A stretch of DNA of 64,000 bases from Adiantum capillus-veneris (Eukaryota; Streptophyta; Polypodiopsida; Polypodiales; Pteridaceae), in the NCBI GenBank assembly GCA_014529385.2, contig CM043956.1, positions 61,842,620-61,906,619 of the forward strand, given 5' to 3'. The notes below the pieces were generated by a model that saw only the letters and a program-made list of their open reading frames with translations, was not told the DNA's origin and made no database searches. Made by a program: the position numbers and the translations under genes. Positions 9,129 to 20,178 of the stretch are shown in pieces (positions within the stretch are counted from its first letter, which is position 1; each line of letters begins with the position of its first letter).

Positions 9129-12100
9129 TTATCCTTGAATGCCGATTGAAGATGAGCAAAAGCTCAACTTCTCCTTGTTGACCACCTTTGTAAACATGTC
9201 TGCAGGATTTTCACTTGTATGCACCTTTCTTAGCTTGAGCTGTCCCTCTTCCAAAAGAGTGTGTATGAAGTGATATCTCACCTCAATGTGCTTTGTCCTT
9301 GAATGAAAGGCTGAGTTCTTCGCAAGATGGATAGCGCTTTGGCTATCACTGTACAAGACACAATTGTCTTGTTTGAATCCAAGCTCTTCTAAGAATCTGT
9401 GAAGCCACAGAATTTCTTTGCTTGCCTCCGTCATTGCTACATACTCTGCTTCCGTGGTAGAAAGTGAAACCACTTTCCGCAGCTTTGAAGCCCAGCTTAC
9501 TGCTGTGCCTCCAACCGTGAACACATAGCCAGTAGTGCTCCTTCGAGTATCTTTGTCACTTGCCATATCTGCATCAGCATACCCTTCTAGAAAAATATCA
9601 TTTCCTCCAAAATACAAAGCATTTGTTGTTGTCCCTTTTAGATACCTAAGTATCCACTTCACAGCTTGCCAATGCTCTTTACCTGGGTTGTCCATGAACC
9701 TACTCACAACTCCCACTGCATGTGCAATGTCTGGCCTTGTCCAGACCATAGCATACATTAGAGAACCTACCGTTGCAGCATATGGAACTTTAGACATATA
9801 GGCTATCTCCTCATGTGTCTTTGGACACATATCCTTCGTTAGTTTAAAATGACCAGCCAAAGGTGTAGAAACTAGTTTTGCATTTTGCATTGCAAACCTT
9901 TCTAGTACCTTCTTGATGTAATCTTCTTGAGATAGCTTTATTGTCTTCTTCGTCTTGTCCCTTGATATTTTCATACCAAGTATCCTCTTTGCAGCACCTA
10001 AATCTTTCATTGAAAAAGATTTGGACAGCTCCTCTTTTAGGTCTTTGATGTTCTGCATGTTAGCACTTGCAATCAACATGTCATCAACATACAACATTAG
10101 GATGATGAATTTACCATCTCCCAAATTCTTCGTGTAGACGCAGTGATCCGAGTTGCATCTTGTGAATCCATGATCCAACATCCATCGATCAAACTTCAAG
10201 TACCATTGTCTTGATGCTTGATTTAAACCATACAAGCTCTTCTTTAATCTGCAAACCATTTTCTCCTTACCTTTTACTTCATACCCCTTTGGTTGAAGCA
10301 TGTAGATTTCCTCCTCTAAGTCATCGTGAGGGAATGCCGTATTTACATCCATTTGCTCGAGAATTAGATCATGAGCAGCCACAAGGCTTAAGACAAGCCT
10401 AATTGAGTTCATTTTTACAACAGGAGAAAATATTTCATTGAAGTCAATACCTTTCTTTTGAGAAAACCCTTTTACCACAAGCCTAGACTTGTACCTTTTC
10501 TTCCCACCTTCTTCTTCCTTCAGCTTGTACACCTATTTGTTTTGAAGTGCCCGCTTACCTTTAGGCAACTCAACCAACTCCCATGTTTGGTTGCGATGTA
10601 GTGATTCCATCTCCACTTGCATGCTCTTCGTCCATTCTTCTTTGGATTCATGTTGCATAGCTTCTTCGTATGATTCCGACTCTCCAGAATCTGAGATCAA
10701 GAGATGGTTGAAGGAAGGAACAAACCTTTCTGGAGGTCTACTTGCTCTTGTAGATCTTCGGGGAATAGGTTGAGGCTCCTCATTTGGTTGACGTTGTTGC
10801 ACATTGTCACCATTTGCAGTCCTTGAGTCTTCACCGTCCTCAAGCTCCATGTACTCATCACCTGCTTCTTTTGTTTGTTTTCTTTCCAAGTAATCTTTGT
10901 ACATATTTTGTTCGTTAAAAATTACATCCCTACTCCTTAAGATTTTACCATCTTCAGGATTCCATAGGCGATACCCAAAGTCTCCTTCTCCATAGCCAAT
11001 GAAGAAACACTTTTTGGACTTTGCATCTAACTTTGATCTTAGGCTTCTATCTATGTGCATGAAAGCCTCACACCCAAACACTTTGAGAAATGCATAATTC
11101 ACCGGTTTACCTGTCCATGCCTCTTTTGGAACTCCCCCATCCAATGCCGTTGAGGGTGACCGATTGATTAAGTACACAGACGTACTTACAGCTTTCGCCC
11201 AAAGCTCAAGCGGTAGGCCTGCATGTAGCCGCATGCTTCGTGCTCGTTCCATGATTGTCCTATTTATCCCTTCCGAAATCCCATTTTGTTGAGGTGTCCT
11301 TGGGGTTGTCCTTTGCCTCCGAATGTCATTGCTAGCACAAAAGCTTTCAAAAGCTTGGCTTCAATATTCGCCTCCATTGTCGGATCTGAGGCATTTAACC
11401 TTGGTACCTGTTTCATTCTCCACAAAGGCTTTCCACCTTTGAAATATGGAAAATACATCGGATTTGTTCTTCATGACATAAACCCATGTTTTTCTAGTCG
11501 CATCGTCTATGAATGTTACATAGTACAATGAGCCACCAAGTGATGGTGTACTTGCAGAACCCCAAACATCAGAATGAACCAACTCAAGTTTTTTATTTTT
11601 TCTTTCATTTCTTGATTTTTGAAATTTTACCCTCTTTTGTTTACCATAAACACAATCTTCACAGAACTCTAAGTCCACTTCTTTCAAACCTAGTAGAAGC
11701 TGCTTTGTTTGAAGGATTTGCATTCCTTTGGCACTCATATGCCCAAGTCGGTAGTGCCACACCGCACTGTCAACTTCTGTAGTTGCTGCACAAGCTGAAG
11801 GTTGCGTGCTAACAGTACACAAGTAAAGTGTACTGACTTTTTCACCCTTGGCAACCACCAAATATCCCTTTGAGATCTTCCACCGTTTGTTTCCGAATGC
11901 AATGTTGTGACCTTCATCGTCCAATTGTCCTGTACAGATCAAATTTTTGCGAAGAGAAGGAACATGCCTAACATCTTTAAGCTTCCATTCATTTCCGTTA
12001 GCAGTTTTGACAGAAACTGTACCTTTGCCGACAATCTCACAAGCTTCATCATCTCCCAAGTATACATACCCAAAATTACCTTTGGTGTAATCTTGGAAAT

Positions 12101-12994
12101 GTTGCTTGTGTGGTGTCGCATGGAATGAAGCCGCGGAATCTACTATCCAGGAATTAGACACATTGTCTAATGAGAGAATTAGAGCATCTTGCTCTACTTT
12201 ACCTGCCACATTGGCCTCCGATGTTGGCTTGTTGTCTTGAGACTCTGTCTCCTTCTTCTTGGACCAGCAATCCTTCTTGATGTGGCCCTTCTTGCCGCAG
12301 TTCCAACATTCAAGAACTGACTTTGCGCGTGACTTGCTCCGCCTTGAGCGATCACGACCCTTTTGGTTTTTGAACCTCTCCTTAAGCCTTCCTCTTGTTT
12401 CCACTGATAGTGCAGCACTTGATGATTCTCCTGTGCTTCTCCTTCGCATTTCCTCGCTGGGGAGAATACCCACAACATCATCAAACTTAAGAGTATTTGT
12501 GCCAGAGATAGAATTACTTACAGCCATCACAAGGCTGTCCCAACTATCCGGTAGAGATGATAGTATAAGGAGTTGACTTTCACTGATCGAAGTTGACTTA
12601 TGTTTGTGTTAAAGTCATTTAGGTGTTCTGCAGCTGAACCATTCTCTGCCATCTTTAGATTGAACAAGCGCTTCATAAGAAATACCTTATTGGATGCCGA
12701 TGCTTTCTCGTAGAAGTCGTCAAGTGACTTCATCAAGTCCTCCATGGTCTTCATCTCCGAAACATTGAAGGCCACCGTTGACGCCAAGCTTAACCGGATT
12801 GTTCCCAGTGCCTTTAGATCAAGGACAATCCATGCTTCATCTGCCATTGTTGCGCGCTTCTTCGCAAGACCGCCTAGTGGAAAATAGAGGTCCTTCTGGT
12901 AGAGATAGTCTTCAATCTGCATCTTCCAATGTTGGTAGTTTTTTCCGTTGAACTTCTCAATCTTGAGCTTCCCTTCCTCCGCCATAACTCCCAC
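9129..12994 (-). pseudogene. Copia G gag-pol polyprotein, broken
   Basis: Starts at 12,994 (MGVMAEEGKLKIEKFNGKNY) with a copia gag domain. A frameshift near 12,565 moves the frame, then come the zinc knuckle CWNCGKKGHIKKDC, protease (WIVDSAASFHATP), an HxxxxH...CEDC integrase finger, and integrase core Asps in HSDVWG and RSDNGGEY. A stop follows RSDNGGEY (about 11,359) and the frame shifts near 11,340. RT follows with LYVDDMLIA, then RNase H (TTEAEYVA) and the C-terminus near 9,146. A further TAG replaces Trp in the RT start (K*VYKLKEEE, about 10,531). The element is recognisable throughout but cannot make a full polyprotein. Confidence 0.93.
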
Positions 12995-13040
12995 TCAATT
13001 CAAGGAATCCTTTCCTTGAGATAATTTAGCTACGAGCAAA

Positions 13041-13056
13041 CCTTGCTCTGATACCA
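13041..13056 (-). promoter_or_regulatory. Primer-binding site of copia G (tRNA-iMet)
   Basis: On the - strand reads TGGTATCAGAGCAAGG, two nucleotides inside the 5' LTR. It matches the 3' end of plant initiator methionine tRNA, the usual copia primer. Confidence 0.92.
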
Positions 13057-13058
13057 GT

Positions 13059-13142
13059 TGTTAGGAAATAAGACGTAGCTAAATAGATAATTGAGTAGAT
13101 TACTTAATGGAGAGAGACAGATTTATATACACGAGATTATAG

Positions 13143-13213
<71 letters not shown>

Positions 13214-13911
13214 CACGATATACGTGGTTCACCCAATGTGGGGTACGTCCACGGGAAAGCAGCCACTCAATGGCTTTAGTACTTCAAAACAAGAAGTAGT
13301 TTACAAAGAGATTATACCCTTAATGGAGCTCCCGCCTTGCTTAACTCTCACCACCTCACACTCACCTTGTTGCATCAACTTCACACTATGAAATGTGTGT
13401 AGAAATGACCTCCTTTTATAGGCCAAAAGGGCTGCCCTCTCTTATGAGAGACAGCCATGTGTAGCCACCCTTGTGTAGCCACCCTTGTGCGAATAAGTCC
13501 GAATCGGACCCTCCAATCCGCCCATGTGTGGCGGCCCTTGAGAAGACAAGTCCGCTTTTGAATTCGGCCAGCGGCCACCAGCCATTGACTTTCGACCACC
13601 GGCCACCGGCCATTGACTTTCGACCACCGGCCATCGGCCATTGACTACCGGCCACCAGCCAACCGACCGGTTGTTTTCCGACCACTTTCCGGCCGCCGTC
13701 CGGCCATAATATTCCGGCGAAAAAAAAAGTCTCGGGGGCCTCCGCCCCCGAGGCCTTTAAAGTTGTCCCTGATTCTTGTCCGTGAAAATTTTGGTTTCTG
13801 GTGAGTGATTTTCCTTCACGCACGATGGCTTCTCCTCATAATGGGGGCCTTACAACTGTGCGCTTTTACCACAAAAAATTACAAAGGGTAAATCAGGCTC
13901 CATACTTAACA
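13059..13911 (-). repeat. 5' LTR of copia G
   Basis: 853 bp. It holds a TATA-like CCTATAAAAGG (- strand, near 13,412) that would drive the element, and a (GA)n run at 13,146-13,209. The right boundary (TACTTAACA) is followed by TSD ATTTG at 13,912-13,916. Confidence 0.93.
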
Positions 13912-14701
13912 ATTTGGTGCTGTTGCATAGCACGCCCAAGCATTCATCCATGCGCAGGCCAAATGATTTCTCCAAATCATGCAGGAACACATACTCCTCC
14001 CCATCCACTAACACTGAGGAGAAGCAGTTGATTTCTACCTCTGGGATAGCCACATCCATCAGTGGTAGTGGCACTGGAGTGTCACTAGGGCCAGCCGCAA
14101 CTATGGATTTCTCAACCAGTTCCTCAAGACCCCTAGGGTACTCGAGCCGGTGTGCCTTTCCTTTCGCTGCAGGGTTCATGGGGATAACCTGCTGCTCCTT
14201 GGTGTCCTTGATAAAGGACCGAACATGAAGGTGTGGTAAGCAAATCTCCTCCAAATCAGGTTCCTCGCTCACCAAGAAGATAAATGTTGCGAGCCGAGAA
14301 AGGTACTCCACCCCCAACTTGCGCTTCTTGAGCGCTGACACCCCTGGGGCTTGCTCGTCCAAGTAATGGCCTGCATCGGTTGCAATTTCTTGGAATCGTT
14401 GCAACCGCTTGGAGAATGGACGATCACCTTTGTGTATGTAGCGCAAAAGATCGCAAGGCACCCAGATCCCTACATGTGGGGGGATAGATACAGAATATTT
14501 TATGATGTGCTCCTCCATGAACGCGAAAATCTCGGCAAATGCATCCATGTGAAGGGCAACTGTGGCATCAAGGTCAGGGAGACGAGCAAAAAAGGTGTGG
14601 AGGTCCAACTTCCCTTTGTATTTGGTGTCCTCGAGGAAGAGGATGAAGCGTGACAAAGGGGTGGATGTGGCTGCATATGCAGAGGCTGTGGAAGCATCCA
14701 T
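13912..14701 (-). pseudogene. Gene 2 of the DNA transposon, 5' part
   Basis: Open from ATG at 14,701 (MDASTASAYAATSTPLSRF) for about 260 codons until cut by copia G. Mixed alpha/beta-looking composition with segments such as EEPDLEEICLPHLHVRSF and VDGEEYVFLHDLEKSFGLRM. No signal peptide, membrane segment or zinc motif is seen. The start is supported by a TATA box about 85 bp upstream. With the 3' part the gene would encode roughly 500 residues. I do not recognise the family; it is an accessory gene of the transposon or a captured gene. Confidence 0.6.
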
Positions 14702-14783
14702 GTCAAGCCTGGGGTGTAGAGAGAGAGAGTGGAGGAGCTCAAGAGTTGCAAAAGTGAAAATAGTGAATGAGTTAGGTGGCCCC

Positions 14784-14792
14784 CCTTTTATA
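14784..14792 (-). promoter_or_regulatory. TATA box of gene 2
   Basis: TATAAAAGG on the - strand, about 85 bp before the ATG at 14,701, with a pyrimidine-rich leader (CTCTCTCTCT) in between, as in many plant promoters. Confidence 0.6.
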
Positions 14793-14948
14793 ATGGACCC
14801 TTTTTTTAAGACATTAAAAAAAAGGCACTTTCACCAAAAAATGATTTCTCATCCCAATCCAAAAAATTATATTCAAAGGCATGATTTGCCGAAGCAAATC
14901 ATGTTGATTATAGCGGGGATCAGTTTGAAAATTGCAAGAGTTACAAAG

Positions 14949-16289
14949 TTATAAGATCGATAGCATAGTTCCATCCATCCCCCAGTCCTCCTCGACCTTC
15001 AGTTTGTCTTCCATTCTCTTCCCAATCTGCGGACATTCATTACAATAAGCATCCAATGATCGACAAACCATGATGTGTTGAAAATGTGGTGGAAGGATTC
15101 TCACCTTGTGACCTTGTAAACAAAATTGTGCTTGTTGAAGGGCCTCAAAACCCATAATAACCAAATGTTCTCGAACATTACTGAGAGTCCAATGCTTGTT
15201 CACTTGGACTGCCTCCAAATCATCGTTGGGCATCTTCACTGCAATGTCAAAGCTTGCAATAGCGCCGTCTACACTCTGTAAGGGAGTCCACACTCCAAGC
15301 TTGCACATCCAACGATCATAGTGAAATCGTATGTACAAGGAGGTGCGGGATTTCAAATAGCGCATTCCAATACCTGAAGCTCCAACCTTACAATGATACC
15401 GGTCCCCGTTGTGCATGCCCTCCACAAAACCCCAGTCCTCTTCTAAAAGCCTTCCTAATTCCTCGTAATGCGCATCTTTACATACAAGCATTGTGGTACT
15501 CTCCACAAATCCAAACTCTTTAAAAATGTGCACAAAACAATGAATAGGCAAACACCAACTCAAGCCCACATACCTAGAAGCTTTAGAGTATTTCAAAGAG
15601 TTTTGGACATCCATTATCATCTTTTGCTTGAAAGATGCTACCAACCACAAATCTGGCACCGGCCACTCCATACTTAATAAGGAAGTTACTTTGATGGGTT
15701 CAAGCGTTCCAAACGCTTGTGTAGAAGTAGGGACAATATAGGAGTGAGAATAGAAGAAAATCCTTCTTTGAACCAGTTTGGTTGGGCAAAGATGTGGGAA
15801 CATTATTGCTCCAATACCCACATGTATAGCATTGAATGTGCCGGAGAGACTATGTAGTGGCTGCTCCTCCACCAACGTGGATGGAAATATGACTATAAAT
15901 GCACGACAAATCTTAAGTATGAATCCATAATAACATTACACTGTGATTTCACACCTAGCTTTGTATTCTCAAAACATGTACTTACAATGTGTTGGAAATC
16001 GAGGTGGTTGTTGCAAATGCATGGTTGACATTGAGAAAACATGTTGCACAATGGCTACGGTCCCCTTGTCTTTGCGGTTCTTGAAGCCAAGGAGCTTTCC
16101 TTTCCAATGAAGATCCAAGTTTGCACGATTTCGCACACGATGAGGGCCAATAGCAGATGGTTGCATGTATACCCAAGCACCTTTGGTGAACTCTTGTGGC
16201 ATCCACTCATCATCTACACCTCTAGTGTTGTGGCATGCAAGTGCTGTGACCTCATCCTTTGGCCGCCTTTGTGAAGTAGAGTTGGCCAT
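14949..16289 (-). CDS. Gene 3 of the DNA transposon, unknown protein
   Basis: Two exons on the - strand, 16,289-15,986 and 15,892-14,949. They are joined by a 93-nt intron with GTAAGT donor and TTTATAG acceptor, phase-matched (1+2 nt). The product is 415 residues without a break: MANSTSQRRPKDEVTALAC at the start, then a basic block (WKGKLLGFKNRKDKGTVA), then DLEAVQVNKHWTLSNVREH and a Cys-containing tail (SLDAYCNECPQIGKR). No family is recognised. It is the best-preserved gene of the transposon and is co-oriented with gene 2, whose TATA box lies about 157 bp beyond its stop. It could be an accessory transposition protein or a captured host gene. Confidence 0.6.
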
Positions 16290-17029
16290 GGTTGAGCAAA
16301 GAAAACTAGGAGGAGGAGAAGGACCTTGCTTGTTGCTACAATGTACAGAGGATACAGTGATATGAGAAGGTGGATAACACTTGTGGCAATGGGAGGAGAA
16401 GGTGGATAACCCTTGCTTGGTGTGGCAATGGGAGGAGAAGGTGGATAACTTTTGCTTGGTGTGGCAATGGAAGGTGGTAGGGGAGGAGAGAGGAGCTTTC
16501 TTGCTGCAGCAATGGAGATGGTGTAAAGAGAGAGAGTGTTGGAGTAGAGGATGAGTGTGATGGTTGCAACCAAGGAGGGGTTGGAAAATGGGGGTTCTAG
16601 AGAGAGAAAATCACTTTTTGCCTAAGAACTACTTTTGGGGGAGCTCTGGATAGCAAAAAAAGATTTTTCAAAAGTTTTTTAAAAAATTTGAATTTTAGGG
16701 TTTTTGGGTGCATGTTTTGACTTTTTGAGGTCAAAAAATGCTTTTTTGACCATAAAATAGTTTTAGGGGGGTTTTAAGAAGATGAAATTTGAGTTTTGAA
16801 AATTTTGAAAAATTTTAAATTTTTGGGATTTTTTTAAAACCGGATAAAAAAGGAGGGAAGTTGGAGGTCCCATATGCCCCCGCCCCCCCCCCCCCCCCCC
16901 CCCCCCGCCCCCCCACCCACCCCACCTTCTCACTAGGTAAGAGCCCATTTAAGAAGTGTAAGACTACTTTGTCCCCCTACATTTTTGAGGGCATAGAGTG
17001 TGTCCACCATCCTCTTCTCATTGGCTGGC
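16290..17029. other. Gene 3 upstream region and subterminal transposon DNA
   Basis: Contains gene 3's likely leader and promoter, short repeats (three copies of ggtggataac.cttgcttgg between 16,370 and 16,470), T/A-rich sequence with gttttgaaaattttgaaaaatttt, and a C run of about 24 at 16,882-16,905. No coding sequence is supported. Confidence 0.6.
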
Positions 17030-17081
17030 CTCTAATTAACCTTAATCCCAAAGGGTCCCTAGAGGGTTCATATTTTTCCTA
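17030..17081 (-). repeat. Right terminal inverted repeat
   Basis: Inverted partner of 1,636-1,702. The element ends CCTA at 17,081, followed by the target-duplication copy ATGTTTGT at 17,082-17,089. Confidence 0.7.
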
Positions 17082-17089
17082 ATGTTTGT

Positions 17090-17872
17090 TCCTTGAAGCA
17101 CCCAACAACTCATTTTTCACACCGCATGATTTTCTTGAAAGAACTCTTGTGTGCATATAGAGTGTCCCATAATTGGCACTTGCATTACGCACTCTTACTT
17201 TATTTCTCCCAAGCACTCACCTTGCATGAACAGGTACTCAACTTCCAAGTGTTCAACCCAAATAAGAGCGTATACCAAAGGCATTTTTTCCCACTGGGTT
17301 TTTCCCTGGTCATTCAGGTTCTAGACCCTAATTTAGAAACACCCATCACTATTCTATTGTATATATTCCTTCCATCAAATGAAACCAATAAAGAATTTGT
17401 TACACGATCTTCAAAGAGATAAAGTGGGGCCACATTGTTCTTAACTACGCTTCGACAAGAGCAACTCTTATCTTCAAAGATACCAACAAAGCTCTAGTGA
17501 CAAAGTGGCAAAGAAAATCAAATAGGAGATGCCAGTGCACACATGTCAAAGTCTCAAACATTTTGAGATATGAGCTCCAATAAAAAGTCAATTGCACCAG
17601 GAGGCAAAGTATCCAAAGAAGCAGGTGTCATCGATCAACTGCACAAATGGGAAGGTAAAGCAGGATGTGCAATAACATGCACAAATGCCTCGTCCACAAC
17701 ATCCAAATCACAAAGAACACATGTTCATCAATCAAAGGCAAATGAGCACCCCATTTGAACAAGGAAAACATGCCAGATATACCTCAATGAAGGAAGAGGG
17801 GAGTCTCATCAATAAGAAGAATAGACTACAAATGGTCGTGTCAAGGGACGACACGAGCTAGGAAGGGGGGAG
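17090..17872 (+). other. Distal interior of element A and its polypurine tract
   Basis: Through about 17,385 it is homologous to element B (48,348-48,630), including cataattggcacttgcatta. The rest has no counterpart in B, which carries a helicase fragment there. A short open stretch at 17,570-17,758 is not recognised. The tract GGAAGGGGGGAG (17,861-17,872) directly precedes the LTR and is the polypurine tract; B has the same tract and a similar GGACGAC block before it. Confidence 0.7.
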
Positions 17873-18811
17873 TGTTTGGAGGTGATAACAACATACAAGT
17901 GCCCACCTAGCCAAGGCGCCCGTTGGGTCAGCCGGCCAAAGTTTTGATGTGGTCACATTTTTTTTCCGATGTTTAATACATCAAACCCTATAAAAGCCTA
18001 ATGACAATCGTCTATGTCAAGTCTAAGTCAAAGATGTAATTTTTCCAATGATGCATGTAAAGGTCCATGAGAAGTTGGCCGCCGCCGGCCACTTTAGAAA
18101 GCCCTAGGTATATAATACACTAAGGTTAGTGGGAAAGGGAGATTATTTTTTGAAGATAAGTGACTATTGCTGTACGCACAGAGAGCGACCTCTTGGCTCC
18201 AACTTGTAATCATCGCTATTGTGGCTACGGTAATCCAAATTCAGTTTTGTTTATTGCATTGTGTTCTTCTTACTCTACTCTTTCATTCAAGTGTAAGAAT
18301 TCAAAATTCGGTGTAGGTATCAAACGCAACCGTTGTGGCCTTAAATCGCTGTTTTGAGTGTTTATATGCGTATTTTATGTTGTTTTGACCCTAGGAGAGG
18401 CTTTAGGGACTCAAAAACGACCCTTTAGGATCATTCGTTTAATGTTTTTGCGTACTTTGGGACGAACGATCGCGATCCGTGTACCCATCCAGAATGCTGT
18501 GACAGTGATAGGATATGCTCATGATAGTCCCACATAGCTTCCCTTCAAGTTTCATGCGAATCCGATATGATTTGCATGGTAAACAGGCGTGATGACTGTA
18601 GAGCTGTGTAGAAGGACATAGGTAGATTACTTGGCTTTGGTGCGTTTGATTTGTTTGTAGAGTTAGTATTTGCATCTCTTGGAGTTCACTTCATTAGGAT
18701 TGACACCCTAGTGAGTTTCCATGCCTCATCCGAGTCGCTTCCCTGGTATTGATATTTATGTTGATGCCTGAAGGCTATGCTATGGACGTCCGTCGTGGTG
18801 ACCGGCAAACA
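17873..18811 (+). repeat. 3' LTR of element A
   Basis: 939 bp, from TGTTTGGAGG to CCGGCAAACA. A TATA-like TATATAAT lies at 18,109-18,116. The LTR sequence is unrelated by eye to that of element B although the interiors match. ATAGA (18,812-18,816) would be the right target duplication; its partner is outside the window. Confidence 0.85.
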
Positions 18812-19948
18812 ATAGAATTTGTATGGGTTGAAGCAATCTCCTCGTGCTTGGTATGAGAAAGCTGACACTTATTTGGTCAAACGAAGCTTTTGTAACAGTA
18901 CAATAGAAAGCACATTATATGTAAAGAATGAGGGTGATGTACTTCTCATTATGGTTCTCTATGTGGATGATTTGTTGATCATTGGACCAAATGAGCTCTG
19001 ACATATTACTGAATTTAAGGCTGATTTGAATGCTACTTTCAAGATGAAAGATCTGGGGCTCTTGCATCATTAGTTGGGTATATAGTTCAAGCTATATACG
19101 TTTGGACTCGAGGATTGCAAACCTATTGCCACTCACATGGAGACAAGTTTGCAATTGAGTCTTCATAATGCTGGTGATTCTGCCAATGTCACTCATTATG
19201 AAGTTGTTGATGGATGCCTCATTTATGTATGCAACACAAGGCTGGACATTCAATGTATAGTCTCACACGTCAGTGGATTTATGCATAGCATAGGGTCTAC
19301 TCAAGAGGATTTTTTGCTACTTCAGTGGCACTTTACATCTTGGCTTGTTTTATCCCAAGGGGAGAATCATTACCACTAGATTTACATACTTTTTTGGACT
19401 CAAACTGGGATGGTTGTTTTGACACATGAGTGTTCACAAGTGGTTTTTGTCTCATGCTTCGAAGCTTGTGCATATCATGGTTGAGCAAGAAGCAACCTAC
19501 TGTAGACACTTCTAGTTGTGAGGCTGATTACATGGCATTCTTCATAGCTACAATTGAGTGTGTATGGCTCAGACGCATTATGGTTGATTTGGGTGTTGGA
19601 CATGAGATTGCCAACACTATCCACACTGATAGCCAGAGCGCATTGGCAGTTGTGAGAAACCCAGTTTTTCATGCTTGCACAAAGCACATTGAGGTGCATT
19701 CCGACTATGTCAGGGAGTGGCTCTCAACAAGAGATATCAGCTTGGCTTATGTGCCAGCTTGGCTTATGTGAAAACATGACAAACTTGCAGATCTTTTCAA
19801 AAAGGCATTGTCTTGTGAGAAATTTGAAGCTTTCCACAAAGCTTTGGGCTTACTCCTCCTTGTGAATTGATCATGTCCTTAGGGCACGACACTTCCTTAT
19901 ACTCTTTGTGCTAGATCTTGTTCACCTCATCACTCCCAGGGGGGGATT
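18812..19948 (+). pseudogene. Element F: copia RT-RNase H fragment
   Basis: Starts in the RT at LYGLKQSPRAWYEKA, immediately after element A, with LYVDDLLIIG as active site. Later pieces match copia RNase H (WLSKKQPTVDTSSCEADYMA, HTDSQSALAVVRNP, CTKHIEVH). Several stops, frameshifts and an internal deletion after KMKDLG make it a fossil. A tract AGGGGGGGAT (19,938-19,947) ends it before the LTR. The upstream gag-integrase part must lie left of element A, outside the window. Confidence 0.88.
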
Positions 19949-20178
19949 TGTTACCATAAAACATGTGGTAGTGATGTGTGTGAACACGCTTAGGACCATC
20001 GAGGAATTTTTTCTCTCACTAGGAGGTTTTTCCCCCCGTGCATTGTATATATGCCCATCACTCTAGGGATATCTTATCTTTTTATAGCACACTAAGTAAT
20101 ATTCTCTCTATTGTGTGCCTTGAGCTTCCTTTGTCTTCTCCAAGCTGTGCATGTTTTCTTGCAACCCCAATTTTTACA
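19949..20178 (+). repeat. Probable 3' LTR of copia F
   Basis: Begins TGTTACCATAAAACATG right after the purine tract and probably ends TTTTTACA at 20,178, where CACTA-like coding sequence begins. No partner LTR is in the window, so the right boundary is inferred. Confidence 0.6.

Larger units (their letters stand above)
7906..13911 (-). mobile_element. Element G: full-length Ty1/copia retrotransposon
   Basis: 6,006 bp with two LTRs (7,906-9,068 and 13,059-13,911), TG...CA ends, TSD ATTTG, an initiator-Met PBS and a purine tract. Domain order on the - strand is gag, protease, integrase, RT, RNase H, which is the copia order. It was inserted in gene 2 of the 15.4-kb transposon. LTRs remain very similar apart from a duplication in the left one, so insertion is fairly recent, but pol already carries stops and frameshifts. 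Confidence 0.95.
1636..17081. mobile_element. 15.4-kb DNA transposon with terminal inverted repeats
   Basis: The ends are imperfect inverted repeats: the left end starts TAGGCGAAATATGAA and the right end, reverse-complemented, starts TAGGAAAAATATGAA. Similarity continues about 50 bp with one roughly 20-nt indel, ending in GGGATTAAGG(C/T)TAAT on both. It interrupts element A exactly where A can be aligned with B, and is flanked by a decayed 8-9 bp target duplication. Inside are a split transposase (+), a small H3-tail-like gene (+), a foldback cluster, and two intron-bearing genes on the - strand, one of them split by copia element G. Removing G gives about 9.4 kb. The 8-9 bp duplication fits hAT or Mutator-like insertion, but the transposase motifs look like neither; the superfamily is unresolved. 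Confidence 0.75.
1..18811 (+). mobile_element. Element A: gypsy-like LTR element without visible RT/integrase, 3' part
   Basis: The window opens inside this element. Its interior runs 1-1635, is interrupted by a 15.4-kb DNA transposon, resumes at 17,082 and ends in a 3' LTR (17,873-18,811). The two interior pieces align in order with one uninterrupted stretch of element B (about 46,500-48,630), including the exact join at 48,333-48,345, so they are one element. A purine tract precedes the LTR, and the LTR has TG...CA ends (TGTTTG...CAAACA). No RT or integrase is visible; the only coding trace is a W-[IV]-P-K repeat protein. The 5' LTR and gag must lie left of the window. Element A landed in a copia RT gene that resumes at 18,812. 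Confidence 0.8.

Noticed and set aside
1636-17081. Helitron or LTR element
   Set aside because: The ends are inverted repeats with a target duplication, and there is no Rep/helicase or RT of its own; the RT inside belongs to copia G.
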